NCBI GenBank assembly: GCA_017629985.1
Contig: JAGBWD010000034.1
Span: forward strand, 62,001-126,000
DNA from: Alistipes sp.
Lineage (GTDB): Bacteria > Bacteroidota > Bacteroidia > Bacteroidales > Rikenellaceae
Direction of reading: 5' to 3'
Length of the DNA: 64,000 nucleotides
Positions 52,399 to 61,706 of this stretch are shown here, in pieces (the first letter of the stretch is position 1; each line of letters opens with the position of its first letter). The notes under the pieces are model-generated. The model was not told the DNA's origin. It searched no databases and saw nothing but the letters and a program-made list of their open reading frames with translations. A program made the position numbers and the translations under genes.

Positions 52399-53862
52399 TT
52401 AGTTATTATTGGTTTCTACAACTTTAATCTCTACACGCTCAAGCTCCTCGGTAGGGTTTATGTCAAGCTCCTTTGCACCCATAACCTCGAGTGTTACCTC
52501 TGGCTCCTCACACTTTGCAGGCTTACTAAAACTCTTTGCAAAGTCTATAATGCCAAATACTAGGACTACGCTCACCAAGATAGGGCATACGTAGCGAAGC
52601 AAGAAGCGTACGATAGGGTATGTAGCCTTATCAACACCGCCCTCGGCAGTAAGCTCTGCCTTCATATCCTCCTTCTTCCATACCCAGCCTACGAAGATTG
52701 ATGTTAGGATGCCGAGGAGTGGCAACATGATGATAGCTGTGAAGTTATCCAAAAGGGCAAAGAAGTTCATGCCGGCGATAGTGAAGTTGCTCCAGTCACC
52801 CAACGATAGAGATGCTACGGTAGAGAGAAGTAGAGCAAAGAGCGTCACAAGACGCGCTCCATGCTTACGCTCCATGCCACGCTTCTCAACGAAGTAGGAT
52901 GTTACAGCCTCGTGCATAGATATTGTTGAGGATAGCGCAGCAAGGCCCAGCAGCAGGAAGAAGAGCGTTGCCCACAAATTTCCAAAAGGCATCGCCGCAA
53001 AGACTTTAGGCATAGCAACAAAGGCTAGCTGTATGCCACTCTCATTCTCCACGCCTGCCGAGAAGATGATTACTGCGGCCATAAGTGCTACAAGGGTGTC
53101 GAGCGACACAACGCTGATTGCCGTGCCAGCAATCTTGGTACCATCCTTAAAGTAAGAGCCATAGATGAGCATCGCACCCATGCCGATAGAGAGTGTGAAG
53201 AAGGCCTGACCCATAGCATCGAGGAATGTTTTGCCTGTAACCTTCGAGAAGTCAGGGGTGAAGATATTTGCCAAGGCCTCGCGACCATCGGGCAACCACA
53301 ACGAGTAGATTGCTAAAATGATAAGGATAGCAAATAGTATAGGCATCATAATTTTAGAGGCCTTCTCGATACCACCCTGCACACCTCCGGTGATGATGAT
53401 GTGGTTGGCGATGATAAAGATGTAGGTGAAGATAAGAGGCTTCCAGGTATCTGTTGTGAACTCTGTGAAGAATGTTCCAAAATTACCTCCTATAGCATTT
53501 GTTGCCGATGCAAGAGTGTAGTTTAGAGTCCATCCCGATATCACAAAGTAGTAGCCCATGATGAGGGTTACCGAGATAAGACCCATAGCACCAAGCCATC
53601 CCCATCCCTTCTTGATTGTTGCAAAGGCATCTATAGGGTTTTTCTTGGTGTTGTGACCCACCGAGAACTCTGCGATTAGCAGTGGGAGGCCGAGAAATAG
53701 AATACATCCCAAGTAGATGAGTATGAAGGCTCCGCCACCATTTTCAGAGGTGATATATGGGAAACGCCAAATGTTTCCTAGGCCTATAGCCGAGCCTGCT
53801 GCGGCGAGGATAGCTGCGGCCTTGCCACCGAAGCCACTACGTTTTGTTTTCTGTTCTGCCAT
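52399..53862 (-). CDS. Sodium-dependent transporter, NSS (SNF) family
   Basis: A 487-residue LeuT-fold membrane protein with about 11-12 helices. The first helix has the family's Na+- and substrate-site sequence [24 protein letters not shown], and the TSISM-like region near helix 8 ([20 protein letters not shown]) is also typical. Bacterial members take up amino acids such as Leu, Trp or Tyr with Na+. The frame reaches a TTG at 53874, but ATG 53862 (MAEQK) avoids overlap with folB. It lies between folB and the fumarase gene. The substrate is not predictable. Confidence 0.92.
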   Translation of the reverse strand: MAEQKTKRSGFGGKAAAILAAAGSAIGLGNIWRFPYITSENGGGAFILIYLGCILFLGLPLLIAEFSVGHNTKKNPIDAFATIKKGWGWLGAMGLISVTLIMGYYFVISGWTLNYTLASATNAIGGNFGTFFTEFTTDTWKPLIFTYIFIIANHIIITGGVQGGIEKASKIMMPILFAILIILAIYSLWLPDGREALANIFTPDFSKVTGKTFLDAMGQAFFTLSIGMGAMLIYGSYFKDGTKIAGTAISVVSLDTLVALMAAVIIFSAGVENESGIQLAFVAMPKVFAAMPFGNLWATLFFLLLGLAALSSTISMHEAVTSYFVEKRGMERKHGARLVTLFALLLSTVASLSLGDWSNFTIAGMNFFALLDNFTAIIMLPLLGILTSIFVGWVWKKEDMKAELTAEGGVDKATYPIVRFLLRYVCPILVSVVLVFGIIDFAKSFSKPAKCEEPEVTLEVMGAKELDINPTEELERVEIKVVETNNN

Positions 53863-53866
53863 ACTG

Positions 53867-54226
53867 TTATCCAATTAGTGTTACACTTACCTTGTCAATC
53901 TTACCACCCAGAGGAGGTGCAATCTTTGCTACGGTACACTCTATCTCTACTATCTGTGGGAACTCCGCACGGATAGCCTCAATGATGTTTGCTGCCGCTG
54001 CCTCCACAGTACGCTGTGTGCGCTGCATGGTGCGCTCCACAATCTCATATACGGTGAGGTAGTTTACGGCCTGTGTCACATCATCTGTCTTGGGCAGGTC
54101 ACCCAGGGGTGTGCGAATTACTACGTCTACGCGAAAGCGGTTTCCCACCTGCTGCTCCAGGTCGTAGCAGCCATGGAAGGCGCGGAGATAGATGCCATCA
54201 AGGCGTATAGTGTATAACTTCTCCAC
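53867..54226 (-). CDS. folB: Dihydroneopterin aldolase
   Basis: FolB converts 7,8-dihydroneopterin to 6-hydroxymethyl-7,8-dihydropterin and glycolaldehyde in folate synthesis. The 119-residue product has the expected tunnelling-fold pattern: LDGIYLRAFHGCYDLEQQVGNRF at the N-terminus with the conserved Tyr and the glutamate region, AVNYLTVYEIVE in the middle and a C-terminal strand pair (VEIECTVAKIAPPLGG). The start is GTG at 54226, 1 nt after the tyrS stop. No other folate gene is nearby. Confidence 0.93.
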   Translation of the reverse strand: MEKLYTIRLDGIYLRAFHGCYDLEQQVGNRFRVDVVIRTPLGDLPKTDDVTQAVNYLTVYEIVERTMQRTQRTVEAAAANIIEAIRAEFPQIVEIECTVAKIAPPLGGKIDKVSVTLIG

Positions 54227-54227
54227 G

Positions 54228-55523
54228 TTACTCCACGGTGATTAGGAAGTAATTCTTCTTGCCCTTCTGCACAAGGAGGTACTTGCCTGCGATAAGGTCG
54301 CTCGCCTCCACGGCGCGTTGAGCATCTGTCACCTTCTCCTTGTTGAGCTGCACGCCACCGCCCTGAACCATCTTGCGACATTCGCCCTTCGATGGGAATA
54401 CCTTGCATATCTCGGCAACTACATCTACAAATGGCTTGCCTAGGTCATCGCGAGAGATGGTAAACTGTGGTACACCCTCAAACACCTGCAACAATGTAGC
54501 CTCATCCAACGAGCGCAAAGCCTCCGAGGTAGCATTTCCAAAGAGGATGTTTGTCGCAGCCTTCGCCTTCTCAAGCTCCTCGGCAGAGTGAATCATAGTG
54601 GTAATCTCCTCGGCAAGGCGCTTCTGCAATGCGCGAAGGTGTGGTGCCTCCTCATGCTCCTTGATAAGATTCTCGATGCACTCTCTGTCGAGAAGTGTAA
54701 ATATCTTTATGTAGCGCTTTGCATCCTCATCGCTCACGTTCAACCAGAATTGGTAGAACTTGTATGGTGAGGTGTAGCGTGGGTCAAGCCAGATGTTGCC
54801 ACTCTCTGTTTTGCCAAACTTTGTGCCATCAGCCTTGGTGATGAGTGGGCATGTGATAGCAAAAGCCTCCGCCTCGCTGCCCAATTTGCGGCGAATAAGC
54901 TCCGTACCTGTGGTGATATTACCCCACTGATCGGCACCGCCAAGCTGGAGCTTGCAACCATACTCCTGGTAGAGGTGTAGGAAGTCATAGCCCTGCAATA
55001 GCTGATATGTAAACTCGGTAAACGACATACCGTCACCCTCGCCATTGAAACGCTTCTTCACAGAGTCCTTGGCCATCATGTAGTTTACGGTGATGCACTT
55101 ACCGATGTCACGTGCAAAGTCGAGGAATGAGAACTCCTTCATCCAGTCGTAGTTGTTTACAAGGACGGCGTGGTTGTCGGCTGTAGAGTCAAAGTCGATG
55201 AGTTTTGCTAGCTGACGACCAATAGCCTCCTGGTTATGGCGCAATGTAGCCTCGTCAAGGAGGTTACGCTCCTGTGACTTACCTGAAGGGTCACCAATCA
55301 TACCTGTAGCACCTCCAATAAGGGCTATAGGACGATGGCCGCACATCTGGAAGTGCTTCAAAATCATAACACCTACAAGGTGTCCAATATGCAATGAGTC
55401 GGCAGTGGGGTCGATACCCAAGTATGCAGATGTCATCTCCTTCTGCAACTGCTCCTTCGCACCTGGCATGATGGTATGTATCATACCACGCCACTCCAAT
55501 TCTTCAATAAAATCCTTAATCAT
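54228..55523 (-). CDS. tyrS: Tyrosyl-tRNA synthetase
   Basis: TyrRS is the class I synthetase for tRNA-Tyr. The 431-residue product has HIGH at 45-48, the Tyr-binding GGADQWGNI motif, the KMSKS-equivalent KFGKT (near 233), and a C-terminal S4-like RNA-binding domain (about 355-425; [13 protein letters not shown]) of the TyrZ/TyrS bacterial type. It heads the run tyrS-folB-symporter-fumarase with gaps of 1-17 nt. A T-rich, A-rich leader of about 80 nt separates it from dnaX; no TAnnTTTG element was found there, and read-through from dnaX is possible. Confidence 0.96.
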   Translation of the reverse strand: MIKDFIEELEWRGMIHTIMPGAKEQLQKEMTSAYLGIDPTADSLHIGHLVGVMILKHFQMCGHRPIALIGGATGMIGDPSGKSQERNLLDEATLRHNQEAIGRQLAKLIDFDSTADNHAVLVNNYDWMKEFSFLDFARDIGKCITVNYMMAKDSVKKRFNGEGDGMSFTEFTYQLLQGYDFLHLYQEYGCKLQLGGADQWGNITTGTELIRRKLGSEAEAFAITCPLITKADGTKFGKTESGNIWLDPRYTSPYKFYQFWLNVSDEDAKRYIKIFTLLDRECIENLIKEHEEAPHLRALQKRLAEEITTMIHSAEELEKAKAATNILFGNATSEALRSLDEATLLQVFEGVPQFTISRDDLGKPFVDVVAEICKVFPSKGECRKMVQGGGVQLNKEKVTDAQRAVEASDLIAGKYLLVQKGKKNYFLITVE

Positions 55524-55606
55524 TGTTATTCGTTGTTTTTATGTTTTATCTTTTATCTTCTCTTTTTAGGGAACTTAAAAAAGTAAATCTATTGTTGATG
55601 TTGATG

Positions 55607-57406
55607 TTACTCTGCATCGAGACCTAGGATGTCGAGCATCTCCACAAGGCGCTCGTTGCGCGTTATGAGGTGCTTCAACCTATCTTCGAGGGTTATAGGT
55701 CGCGAGGCCTTTATCTGCTCGTTTACGATGACCTCCAACTCTATGTATCCTCTGGCGCCACATAGTGAGCTCATAAGCTTCTGGATGTCACTCTTCTGCT
55801 GCATTATCTCGTTGAATAGCTCCTGGGACTGCACCTCAATCTTCACGGTGTTACCCTCAACCGTCATGCTCTCCTCGAAACGTGAGCCTATGCGTGGTCG
55901 TGATGCTAGGAGCGCCTCGATAATCTTCTCCTTGGCGAGGTTTAGCTTCTCCTCGCACTGTGGGTCAATCTCTATCTCGTTGCGTTCCGCCTTGGCACTC
56001 TCCTCCTCGCTAATCTCCGAAGCTGTCTTTGCACCACCACTCAATAGCTGATTAAGCGATATGCTACTAGTTTTAACTCGTGTGGTTGTTGTGGGACGTC
56101 TCTTTGGCTCTGGGGATGCTGCTGGAGCCTCCTGCACCTCCTCTGTAGCCTTTGCTGGTGTCGGCGCTGGTGTCGGCGTATTGACACCTACAGGCGCAGG
56201 GGTAGGCTGCGTAGGGGTCTGAACCTCGTTGGTTGTGGCTCTCTGTTGTGCTGTGGCATCTAGGTCTGGAAGAGGAATGGAGATGTCGAAACTCTCAAAC
56301 CCTACCTCTTCATTTTTTTTTTGGCCGAGACTAGCAATTTTCATAAGTCCCAGCTCCACAAGCAATCTCTGATTTGATGATTGTCGTATCTTTCCGTCAG
56401 CCTCTGTAAGTAATGAGATGGCGCTAAAGAGGAATCCCTCGTCACACTTTTGCGCCTGTGCCTTGTAGCGCTCTACAAGGGTGCCTGTGAACTCAATAAG
56501 CGATATCGCAGGGCCCTTGGCCATCAGCAAGTCGCGCATGTGTGCGTTAAGACCCGAGATAAATACCTGTGGCGAGAATCCTCGCGATAGCACCTCATCG
56601 AAACTGATTAGGGCATCTACATAGTTTCCAGAAAGTAGAAGCTCTGTAACCGAGAAGTAGGTGTCGTAGTCGAGGACATTGAGCGTTGCCGCTACATCCT
56701 TGTAGTTTAGGGTGTTGCCACAAAACGACACCGCCTTGTCGAACATCGACAGAGCATCGCGCATTCCGCCATCTGCCTTGTGTGCTATGAGGTTCAGGGC
56801 CTCATCATCGGCTGTGACGCCCTCCTTGTCGGCGATATAACGGAGATACTCCACTCCATCCTCAACCTTTATTCGGTTGAAGTCATAAATTTGGCAGCGT
56901 GAGAGTATAGTAGGAATAATCTTATGCTTCTCGGTAGTCGCAAGGATAAATATGGCGTGCTGCGGAGGCTCCTCAAGGGTCTTGAGGAAGGCGTTAAAGG
57001 CTGCTGCAGAGAGCATGTGAACCTCATCGATTACGAATACAGAGTATCTACCCTGCTGTGGTATGATACGCACCTGCTCGATAAGGTTGCGGATGTCATC
57101 TACAGAGTTGTTTGATGCAGCATCCAGCTCATGAACATTTAGTGAGCGTCCTTCGTTAAACGAGCGGCATGACTCACACTCGTTACACGCCTCGCCAGCC
57201 TGTGGGTTTAGGCAGTTTATAGCCTTGGCAAAGATACGTGCGCAGGTTGTTTTTCCCACGCCACGAGGGCCACAGAATAGGTAGGCATGAGCCAGCTGAC
57301 CACGCTCAATGGCGTTCTTCAGCGTTGATGTAATATGTCGTTGTCCCACAACCGATGCAAAGGTTGCAGGGCGATATTTGCGTGCTGATACTACGAAATT
57401 CTCCAT
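55607..57406 (-). CDS. dnaX: DNA polymerase III gamma/tau subunit
   Basis: DnaX is the AAA+ clamp-loader subunit that opens the beta clamp and, as tau, links polymerases to the helicase. The 599-residue product has Walker A GPRGVGKT (46-53), a zinc module with Cys65, Cys74, Cys77 and Cys80, Walker B FVIDEVH (124-130), sensor 1 ILATTE and the SRC arginine-finger motif, then collar domain III to about 360, a Pro/Thr/Ala-rich linker and a C-terminal tau-like domain. Codons 362-365 (CAA AAA AAA AAT) contain ten A in a row; shifting by one either way meets a stop within 4 codons, which would give a 365- or 368-residue gamma-like product. The promoter -7 element lies so close that the mRNA may be almost leaderless. 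Confidence 0.95.
   Translation of the reverse strand: MENFVVSARKYRPATFASVVGQRHITSTLKNAIERGQLAHAYLFCGPRGVGKTTCARIFAKAINCLNPQAGEACNECESCRSFNEGRSLNVHELDAASNNSVDDIRNLIEQVRIIPQQGRYSVFVIDEVHMLSAAAFNAFLKTLEEPPQHAIFILATTEKHKIIPTILSRCQIYDFNRIKVEDGVEYLRYIADKEGVTADDEALNLIAHKADGGMRDALSMFDKAVSFCGNTLNYKDVAATLNVLDYDTYFSVTELLLSGNYVDALISFDEVLSRGFSPQVFISGLNAHMRDLLMAKGPAISLIEFTGTLVERYKAQAQKCDEGFLFSAISLLTEADGKIRQSSNQRLLVELGLMKIASLGQKKNEEVGFESFDISIPLPDLDATAQQRATTNEVQTPTQPTPAPVGVNTPTPAPTPAKATEEVQEAPAASPEPKRRPTTTTRVKTSSISLNQLLSGGAKTASEISEEESAKAERNEIEIDPQCEEKLNLAKEKIIEALLASRPRIGSRFEESMTVEGNTVKIEVQSQELFNEIMQQKSDIQKLMSSLCGARGYIELEVIVNEQIKASRPITLEDRLKHLITRNERLVEMLDILGLDAE
56313..56322 (-). other. A10 slippery run in dnaX, candidate programmed slippage site
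   Basis: Ten consecutive A on the coding strand at codons 362-365. With one extra A (or -1 ribosomal slip) the frame reads CAA AAA AAA AAA TGA; with one A fewer (or +1) it reads ATG AAG AGG TAG after two Lys codons. Known dnaX genes make gamma from such runs by ribosomal frameshift (E. coli) or RNA polymerase slippage (Thermus). Confidence 0.7.
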
Positions 57407-57413
57407 AACTCGA

Positions 57414-57421
57414 CAAAGATA
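57414..57421 (-). promoter_or_regulatory. -7 promoter element close to the dnaX start
   Basis: The minus strand reads TATCTTTG, a TAnnTTTG match, ending only 7 nt before the dnaX ATG, so transcription would begin 0-3 nt ahead of the start codon. No -33 match was found. Confidence 0.5.
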
Positions 57422-57495
57422 GTAAAATTTTTCTTCCCACGTATGCGCGTGCGGAGAAAAATCGAGGGTTGTAGTATGATTTCACAATAAAGTGT

Positions 57496-57503
57496 TATAT
57501 TTG
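57496..57503 (+). promoter_or_regulatory. -7 promoter element for the phosphoesterase gene
   Basis: TATATTTG is a perfect match to TAnnTTTG; the leader to ATG 57522 is about 12 nt. An AAGGAG purine stretch (57513-57518), unusual in this window, sits a few nt before the start. Confidence 0.6.
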
Positions 57504-57521
57504 TAGGCGTATAAGGAGATA

Positions 57522-58691
57522 ATGATTATGAGAAATTTAGTATTAAAGTTGGTAGTTTTTGCTACAATATTTAACCTCTATAGTGCCTCTGCGCAGGAGG
57601 GTTTTAATCTTATTGTTGTTGGTGATTCGCAGCCCCAAACAAAGAGACAACTCGAGGAGCTTGAGCGAGAGATAATCCCTCAAATAGGTGAGATTGTTAA
57701 GGAGTATAAAGCCTCGTCAAATCTCCCTGTTGCGATACTTCTCACGGGAGATGTTGTGTGGGATACCACAAAGTTTTTGCCCCGTGTAAAGCGAGCTTTC
57801 GAGAGCCTTGGAGTGCCTCTCTATGCGGTAATTGGAAACCATGACCATAACCCCAAGAAGCGTAACAACCAGCGCCGCGCCGAGCAGGAGTATATAGATA
57901 CTTTTGGCCCACGAAATCAGGCTTTTATGCTTGGTAGTACACTCTTCCTCACCTTCGATAACATCGAGTTTCATCCCATAGCATATAGCGAGGGTGTTGA
58001 TGCCGAGCAGCTGGTGTGGCTCAGCGAACAGATGGAGAATACACCACAGGATAGACGTGTGGCGGTGTGCATGCACGCCCTAGCTACCTCGCCCAAGGAT
58101 GCTAGCGTCAAGCCCTATGCCAAGCCTATCAGGGATATTATTGGCGAGCGCGAGCTACACTTCATCACCGGCCATCACCACAACCACGGAACATACGAGA
58201 TAGCACCAAATATTATAGAACACAATGTGGCGCAGGTGAACGGAAATCTATGGTATGCGCCAATATGCTCGGATGGTACGCCACGTGGTGTTTTCTGTAT
58301 CGAGGAGCGTGATGGCGAGTGGACGTGGCATCATCGCCAGCTGGGAAAGCGTGCCGATGAGGTGCTTAAGGTGTGGAGTGAGGGTCTTGTGAAGGATCAC
58401 AAGGAGTATGTTGTTGTGGGGGCTATTGGCTGGGACGATAAGTGGAGTGTAGAGTGGTATGAGAATGGTGAGTCGCGAGGTGCGATGGAGCAGATAGAGA
58501 TTGTGGACCCCGATTACATCTACTATGTTGAGCATGAGGCCAATTACAAGAAGAAGTATATGGAGCGTCTACGCAAATCAGCACATCCACACAAACACTA
58601 CTACCGTTGTAAGCGAACACTCTCGGGAAGTGAGATTCGTATCGTAGCCACTGACCGTTTTGGTCGTAAGTACGAGAGTGTCGTAAGGTAG
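57522..58691 (+). CDS. Secreted calcineurin-like metallophosphoesterase
   Basis: A 389-residue exported protein with signal peptide (about 1-24, ending SASAQ) and a calcineurin-like phosphoesterase domain. The metal-binding motifs are GDSQ (34-37, Gln in place of the usual His), GDVVWD (76-81), GNHDH (105-109), a His near 185 and GHHHNHG (217-223). The C-terminal 120 residues form a beta-rich domain of unknown role. The family hydrolyses phosphomonoesters or diesters with two metal ions in the periplasm; the substrate is open. The start ATG 57522 (MIMRN) has a Shine-Dalgarno-like AAGGAG. It is alone on +, divergent from dnaX. Confidence 0.85.
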   Translation: MIMRNLVLKLVVFATIFNLYSASAQEGFNLIVVGDSQPQTKRQLEELEREIIPQIGEIVKEYKASSNLPVAILLTGDVVWDTTKFLPRVKRAFESLGVPLYAVIGNHDHNPKKRNNQRRAEQEYIDTFGPRNQAFMLGSTLFLTFDNIEFHPIAYSEGVDAEQLVWLSEQMENTPQDRRVAVCMHALATSPKDASVKPYAKPIRDIIGERELHFITGHHHNHGTYEIAPNIIEHNVAQVNGNLWYAPICSDGTPRGVFCIEERDGEWTWHHRQLGKRADEVLKVWSEGLVKDHKEYVVVGAIGWDDKWSVEWYENGESRGAMEQIEIVDPDYIYYVEHEANYKKKYMERLRKSAHPHKHYYRCKRTLSGSEIRIVATDRFGRKYESVVR

Positions 58692-58710
58692 CGAAGGGCG
58701 CCTCACTAGG

Positions 58711-59436
58711 TTATATATGTGAGATACGTTGTGTCACTGCCAATGTCGCAAATGAGATGCGGGCATCGGGGACGGCGGTGTGTATGGCCAGCATGCAGTT
58801 ATATAGTGTAGCTCCCGTGGTCAATACATCGTCTACAATAAGAATATGCTTGCCACGTAGCCTTTCGGGTTTTGTGACTCTAAAAAGGTTGTCTACACTC
58901 TCCCAGCGTTCACCTCTCTTTAGGCGTGCCTGTGAAGGGTTATTACGTGTGCGGCGTATGGCGCTACTATCTACCGTAGCACCCAGCATCTTGGCAATAC
59001 CCTCGGCGAGGTATCTCGACTGGTTATAGCCACGCAGGATACTCTTTATGGGGTGTAGAGGCAGTGGTATGATGATATCTACGTCATCGTAGAGTGTTGA
59101 GGCTTTAAGCTCTGCGCCATACCATACCCCAAGGTTATAGGCTATCTGCCACATACCTCCATACTTAAAACGGTGTATCAGAGTTCGCCATAGGGAGTTA
59201 CCTTTGTAAAAGAAGAATGATGACCCACGGTAGACAGGCACCAGACCATCGAAACACTCCTTCGAGGGGTTGTTGTCTGTGAGCCAGTAGTTTGTGAGGG
59301 GTATGTCGAGGCGGCAGCGAGGACATATACCATTCATCGATGGTGTTATGTGGCCGCCACACACCATGCAGCACTCTGGAAATACTAGCGAGCGTATGTC
59401 GCGCCATAGCTCCAATATGGTGTTAGGCATCGACAT
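58711..59436 (-). CDS. ComF-family phosphoribosyltransferase-like protein
   Basis: A 241-residue ComF/GntX-type protein: N-terminal zinc-finger-like pairs Cys23-x2-Cys26 and Cys38-x2-Cys41, then a type I phosphoribosyltransferase fold with the PRPP-binding loop ILIVDDVLTTGAT near 200. ComF proteins support DNA uptake in competent bacteria, perhaps through an adaptor role toward the PriA helicase, which is encoded right next door here. The start overlaps the priA stop by 14 nt (or 8 nt if the second ATG at 59430 is used). Whether it has transferase activity is unknown. Confidence 0.9.
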   Translation of the reverse strand: MSMPNTILELWRDIRSLVFPECCMVCGGHITPSMNGICPRCRLDIPLTNYWLTDNNPSKECFDGLVPVYRGSSFFFYKGNSLWRTLIHRFKYGGMWQIAYNLGVWYGAELKASTLYDDVDIIIPLPLHPIKSILRGYNQSRYLAEGIAKMLGATVDSSAIRRTRNNPSQARLKRGERWESVDNLFRVTKPERLRGKHILIVDDVLTTGATLYNCMLAIHTAVPDARISFATLAVTQRISHI

Positions 59437-61672
59437 CTATAAGTAGCTTTACACTTTTATACTCTCTCTTTTGCTCACTCTCGGCAATCGCCTCACGAAT
59501 CATCTTTCGCGCCCTCTGCATCGAAGCCCCCGCCTCTATCTTTATCAAAATCTCGGCACGGTGTTCGCCGCGTAGCATCTCCAAGGCAGAGGATACAGGT
59601 CCCATAACCCTAGCCCCGAACTTCTTACGCATGAGCGTTGCTATGTGATGTGCTGCGTGGCGCAGTAGCTCATACTCTGTGTGGCGCAGCATGAGGCGTA
59701 TGAGGTGAGAGTAGGGTGGATAGCCAAAGGCTCTGCGCTCCTCCAGCTCCTTGCGTGCCATGGCATGGTAATCCCCCGAGCTAACATGCTCTATCACAGG
59801 ATGCTTGGGCTGTGAGGTTTGTATCACCACGCGCCCTCTATCGTTATGTCTTCCTGCGCGTCCAGCAACCTGCATCATAAGCTGAAAGGCTCGCTCCGAG
59901 GCTCTAAAATCGGGAATCGAGAGTAGGTTATCGGCATTTAGAATACCCACCGTGGAGACATTCTTAAAGTCAAAGCCCTTGGTGATAATCTGTGTGCCTA
60001 CGAGGATATCTGTGAGGCCAGCCTCAAAGTCATGTACTATCTGTTTGAATGCTCGCTCCGAGGTGGAGGTGTCGCTGTCGAGTCTCTCTACACGTGCCGT
60101 GGGGAAGAGACGTGATATCTCCTCTGCAGCCTTCTCCGTTCCGAAGCCCATGAGTGCCATATCCTGAATATCGCAGTTGGGACATACCGTAGGTGTAGGC
60201 ATGGTATATCCGCAGTAGTGGCACTCCATGCGTGCCGAGGCCTTATGCTGTGTGAGTGTCACGTTGCAATGTGGACATCGTGGCGAGTATCCACATGTGC
60301 GACACTGTGTATATGGTGAGTATCCGCGGCGATTCTGGAAGAGCATGACCTGCTCCTTTGCTGCGAGGGTACGTGATATGTCGTTTAGCAGGTCGAGGTT
60401 AAAGTGCGTCTTTCGCTCGCCACGTTTCACGGCACGTATGGTGTCGGAGACTATAACCTCGGGAAGTACTCCCTCGCCCCAGCGCTCTTTAAGCTCTATA
60501 TATGCATATTTCCCAGCAAGGCTATTGGTGTAGCTCTCGAGAGATGGCGTGGCACTTCCCAGTACAACATTCGCATTGTTGAGGCGTCCCAATATAACTG
60601 CCGTGTCACGAGCATTGTATCGTGGGGCGAGATCACTTTGCTTGTAATTTGCATCATGCTCCTCATCCACAATTATAAGTCCCATGTTATGGGTAGGCAG
60701 GAATATCGAGGAGCGTACGCCGACTATTAGCTCTCCGCCACTACTTGTGGCAAGACGTAGGAATGTCTGTCCACGGCGTAGTGCCGTGAGGCGTGAGTGA
60801 TATGTTGTTGTGCGACCCTCAAATATGCGCTCCAGACGCTCCACAAGCTGTGATGTTATGACAATCTCTGGAACAAGCATCAGCACATCGCCTCCTGCGG
60901 CGAGGGTCTCGGCTATTAGGTGTATGTATATCTCTGTCTTTCCCGAGCCTGTAACACCATGAAGCAGTGCCACGCGCTTTTCGTGATGTGCCTTGCGAAT
61001 CTCCTCAAGGGCTTTTGTTTGTGCCTCGGAGAGTGTAGGTCGTAGAAACTCCGCACTGTCGTATATACGTTGTGCGGTGCGCTCCTCGGTATATATAAGA
61101 CCCCTCTTGCGAAGTGCCGTAAGCTCTTCGTTATTAAGGTTTAGGAGTCGGCGTGGCACAAAGCCATCCGCAGCCTTGCGCTCTATGGCTAGGTTGGCTA
61201 TGATATCTAGATTCTCGCAGCGGCGTGGTGCGCGGCGTGAGTGCCTTGCCACGTACTCCGCTAGAGCCTCCTCCGAGCGTAACTCCTCGCAGAGAGCCAC
61301 ATATCGCTCCTTGGGTGCCTCTATGCTCCTCTCATCGAGTTCGGTAAGGGATGTCGCCGAGGGCTTGGCAAGCGAGGGTAGAGCTACGCGCATAACCTCC
61401 CCTAGGCTACACATATAGTACTCTGCTACCCACTCCCACGCTCTCTGCATTGTGGGCGTGACAAGAGGTACGCTATATAGTTTTTTTAGGATAGGTTTTA
61501 TACGCGGGTAGTCGGGTTTCTCGCTGCTTATGCTCCACACGATACCCGTATAATAACGGCTGCTGCCAAACTGTACGACAACGGCATCGCCCACCCCGAC
61601 AGCCAACGTCTCACTCAACGAGAAGGTGTACATTGGCTGCGCCAGAGGAAGAACCACCTGTGCGTAAAGCAT
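59423..61672 (-). CDS. priA: Primosomal replication restart helicase PriA
   Basis: PriA restarts collapsed replication forks by recognising D-loops and loading the replicative helicase. The 749-residue product has the N-terminal 3'-end-binding domain, helicase motifs with Walker A GVTGSGKT (near 240), DEEHD, GSATPS and the C-terminal helicase half (AGRAGRHNDRGRVVIQT). Between them is the zinc-binding insert with eight Cys in CxxC pairs (CRTCGYSPRCPHC...CHYCG...CPNC). It overlaps comF downstream, a pairing that suggests a link between restart and DNA processing; ComM at the left edge of the window is another competence-related protein. No promoter motif was found in the 34 nt to the YitT gene. 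Confidence 0.96.
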   Translation of the reverse strand: MLYAQVVLPLAQPMYTFSLSETLAVGVGDAVVVQFGSSRYYTGIVWSISSEKPDYPRIKPILKKLYSVPLVTPTMQRAWEWVAEYYMCSLGEVMRVALPSLAKPSATSLTELDERSIEAPKERYVALCEELRSEEALAEYVARHSRRAPRRCENLDIIANLAIERKAADGFVPRRLLNLNNEELTALRKRGLIYTEERTAQRIYDSAEFLRPTLSEAQTKALEEIRKAHHEKRVALLHGVTGSGKTEIYIHLIAETLAAGGDVLMLVPEIVITSQLVERLERIFEGRTTTYHSRLTALRRGQTFLRLATSSGGELIVGVRSSIFLPTHNMGLIIVDEEHDANYKQSDLAPRYNARDTAVILGRLNNANVVLGSATPSLESYTNSLAGKYAYIELKERWGEGVLPEVIVSDTIRAVKRGERKTHFNLDLLNDISRTLAAKEQVMLFQNRRGYSPYTQCRTCGYSPRCPHCNVTLTQHKASARMECHYCGYTMPTPTVCPNCDIQDMALMGFGTEKAAEEISRLFPTARVERLDSDTSTSERAFKQIVHDFEAGLTDILVGTQIITKGFDFKNVSTVGILNADNLLSIPDFRASERAFQLMMQVAGRAGRHNDRGRVVIQTSQPKHPVIEHVSSGDYHAMARKELEERRAFGYPPYSHLIRLMLRHTEYELLRHAAHHIATLMRKKFGARVMGPVSSALEMLRGEHRAEILIKIEAGASMQRARKMIREAIAESEQKREYKSVKLLIDVDA

Positions 61673-61706
61673 AGCAGCAGCAGTATTTTAGTTGGGAGTA
61701 ACCCCG

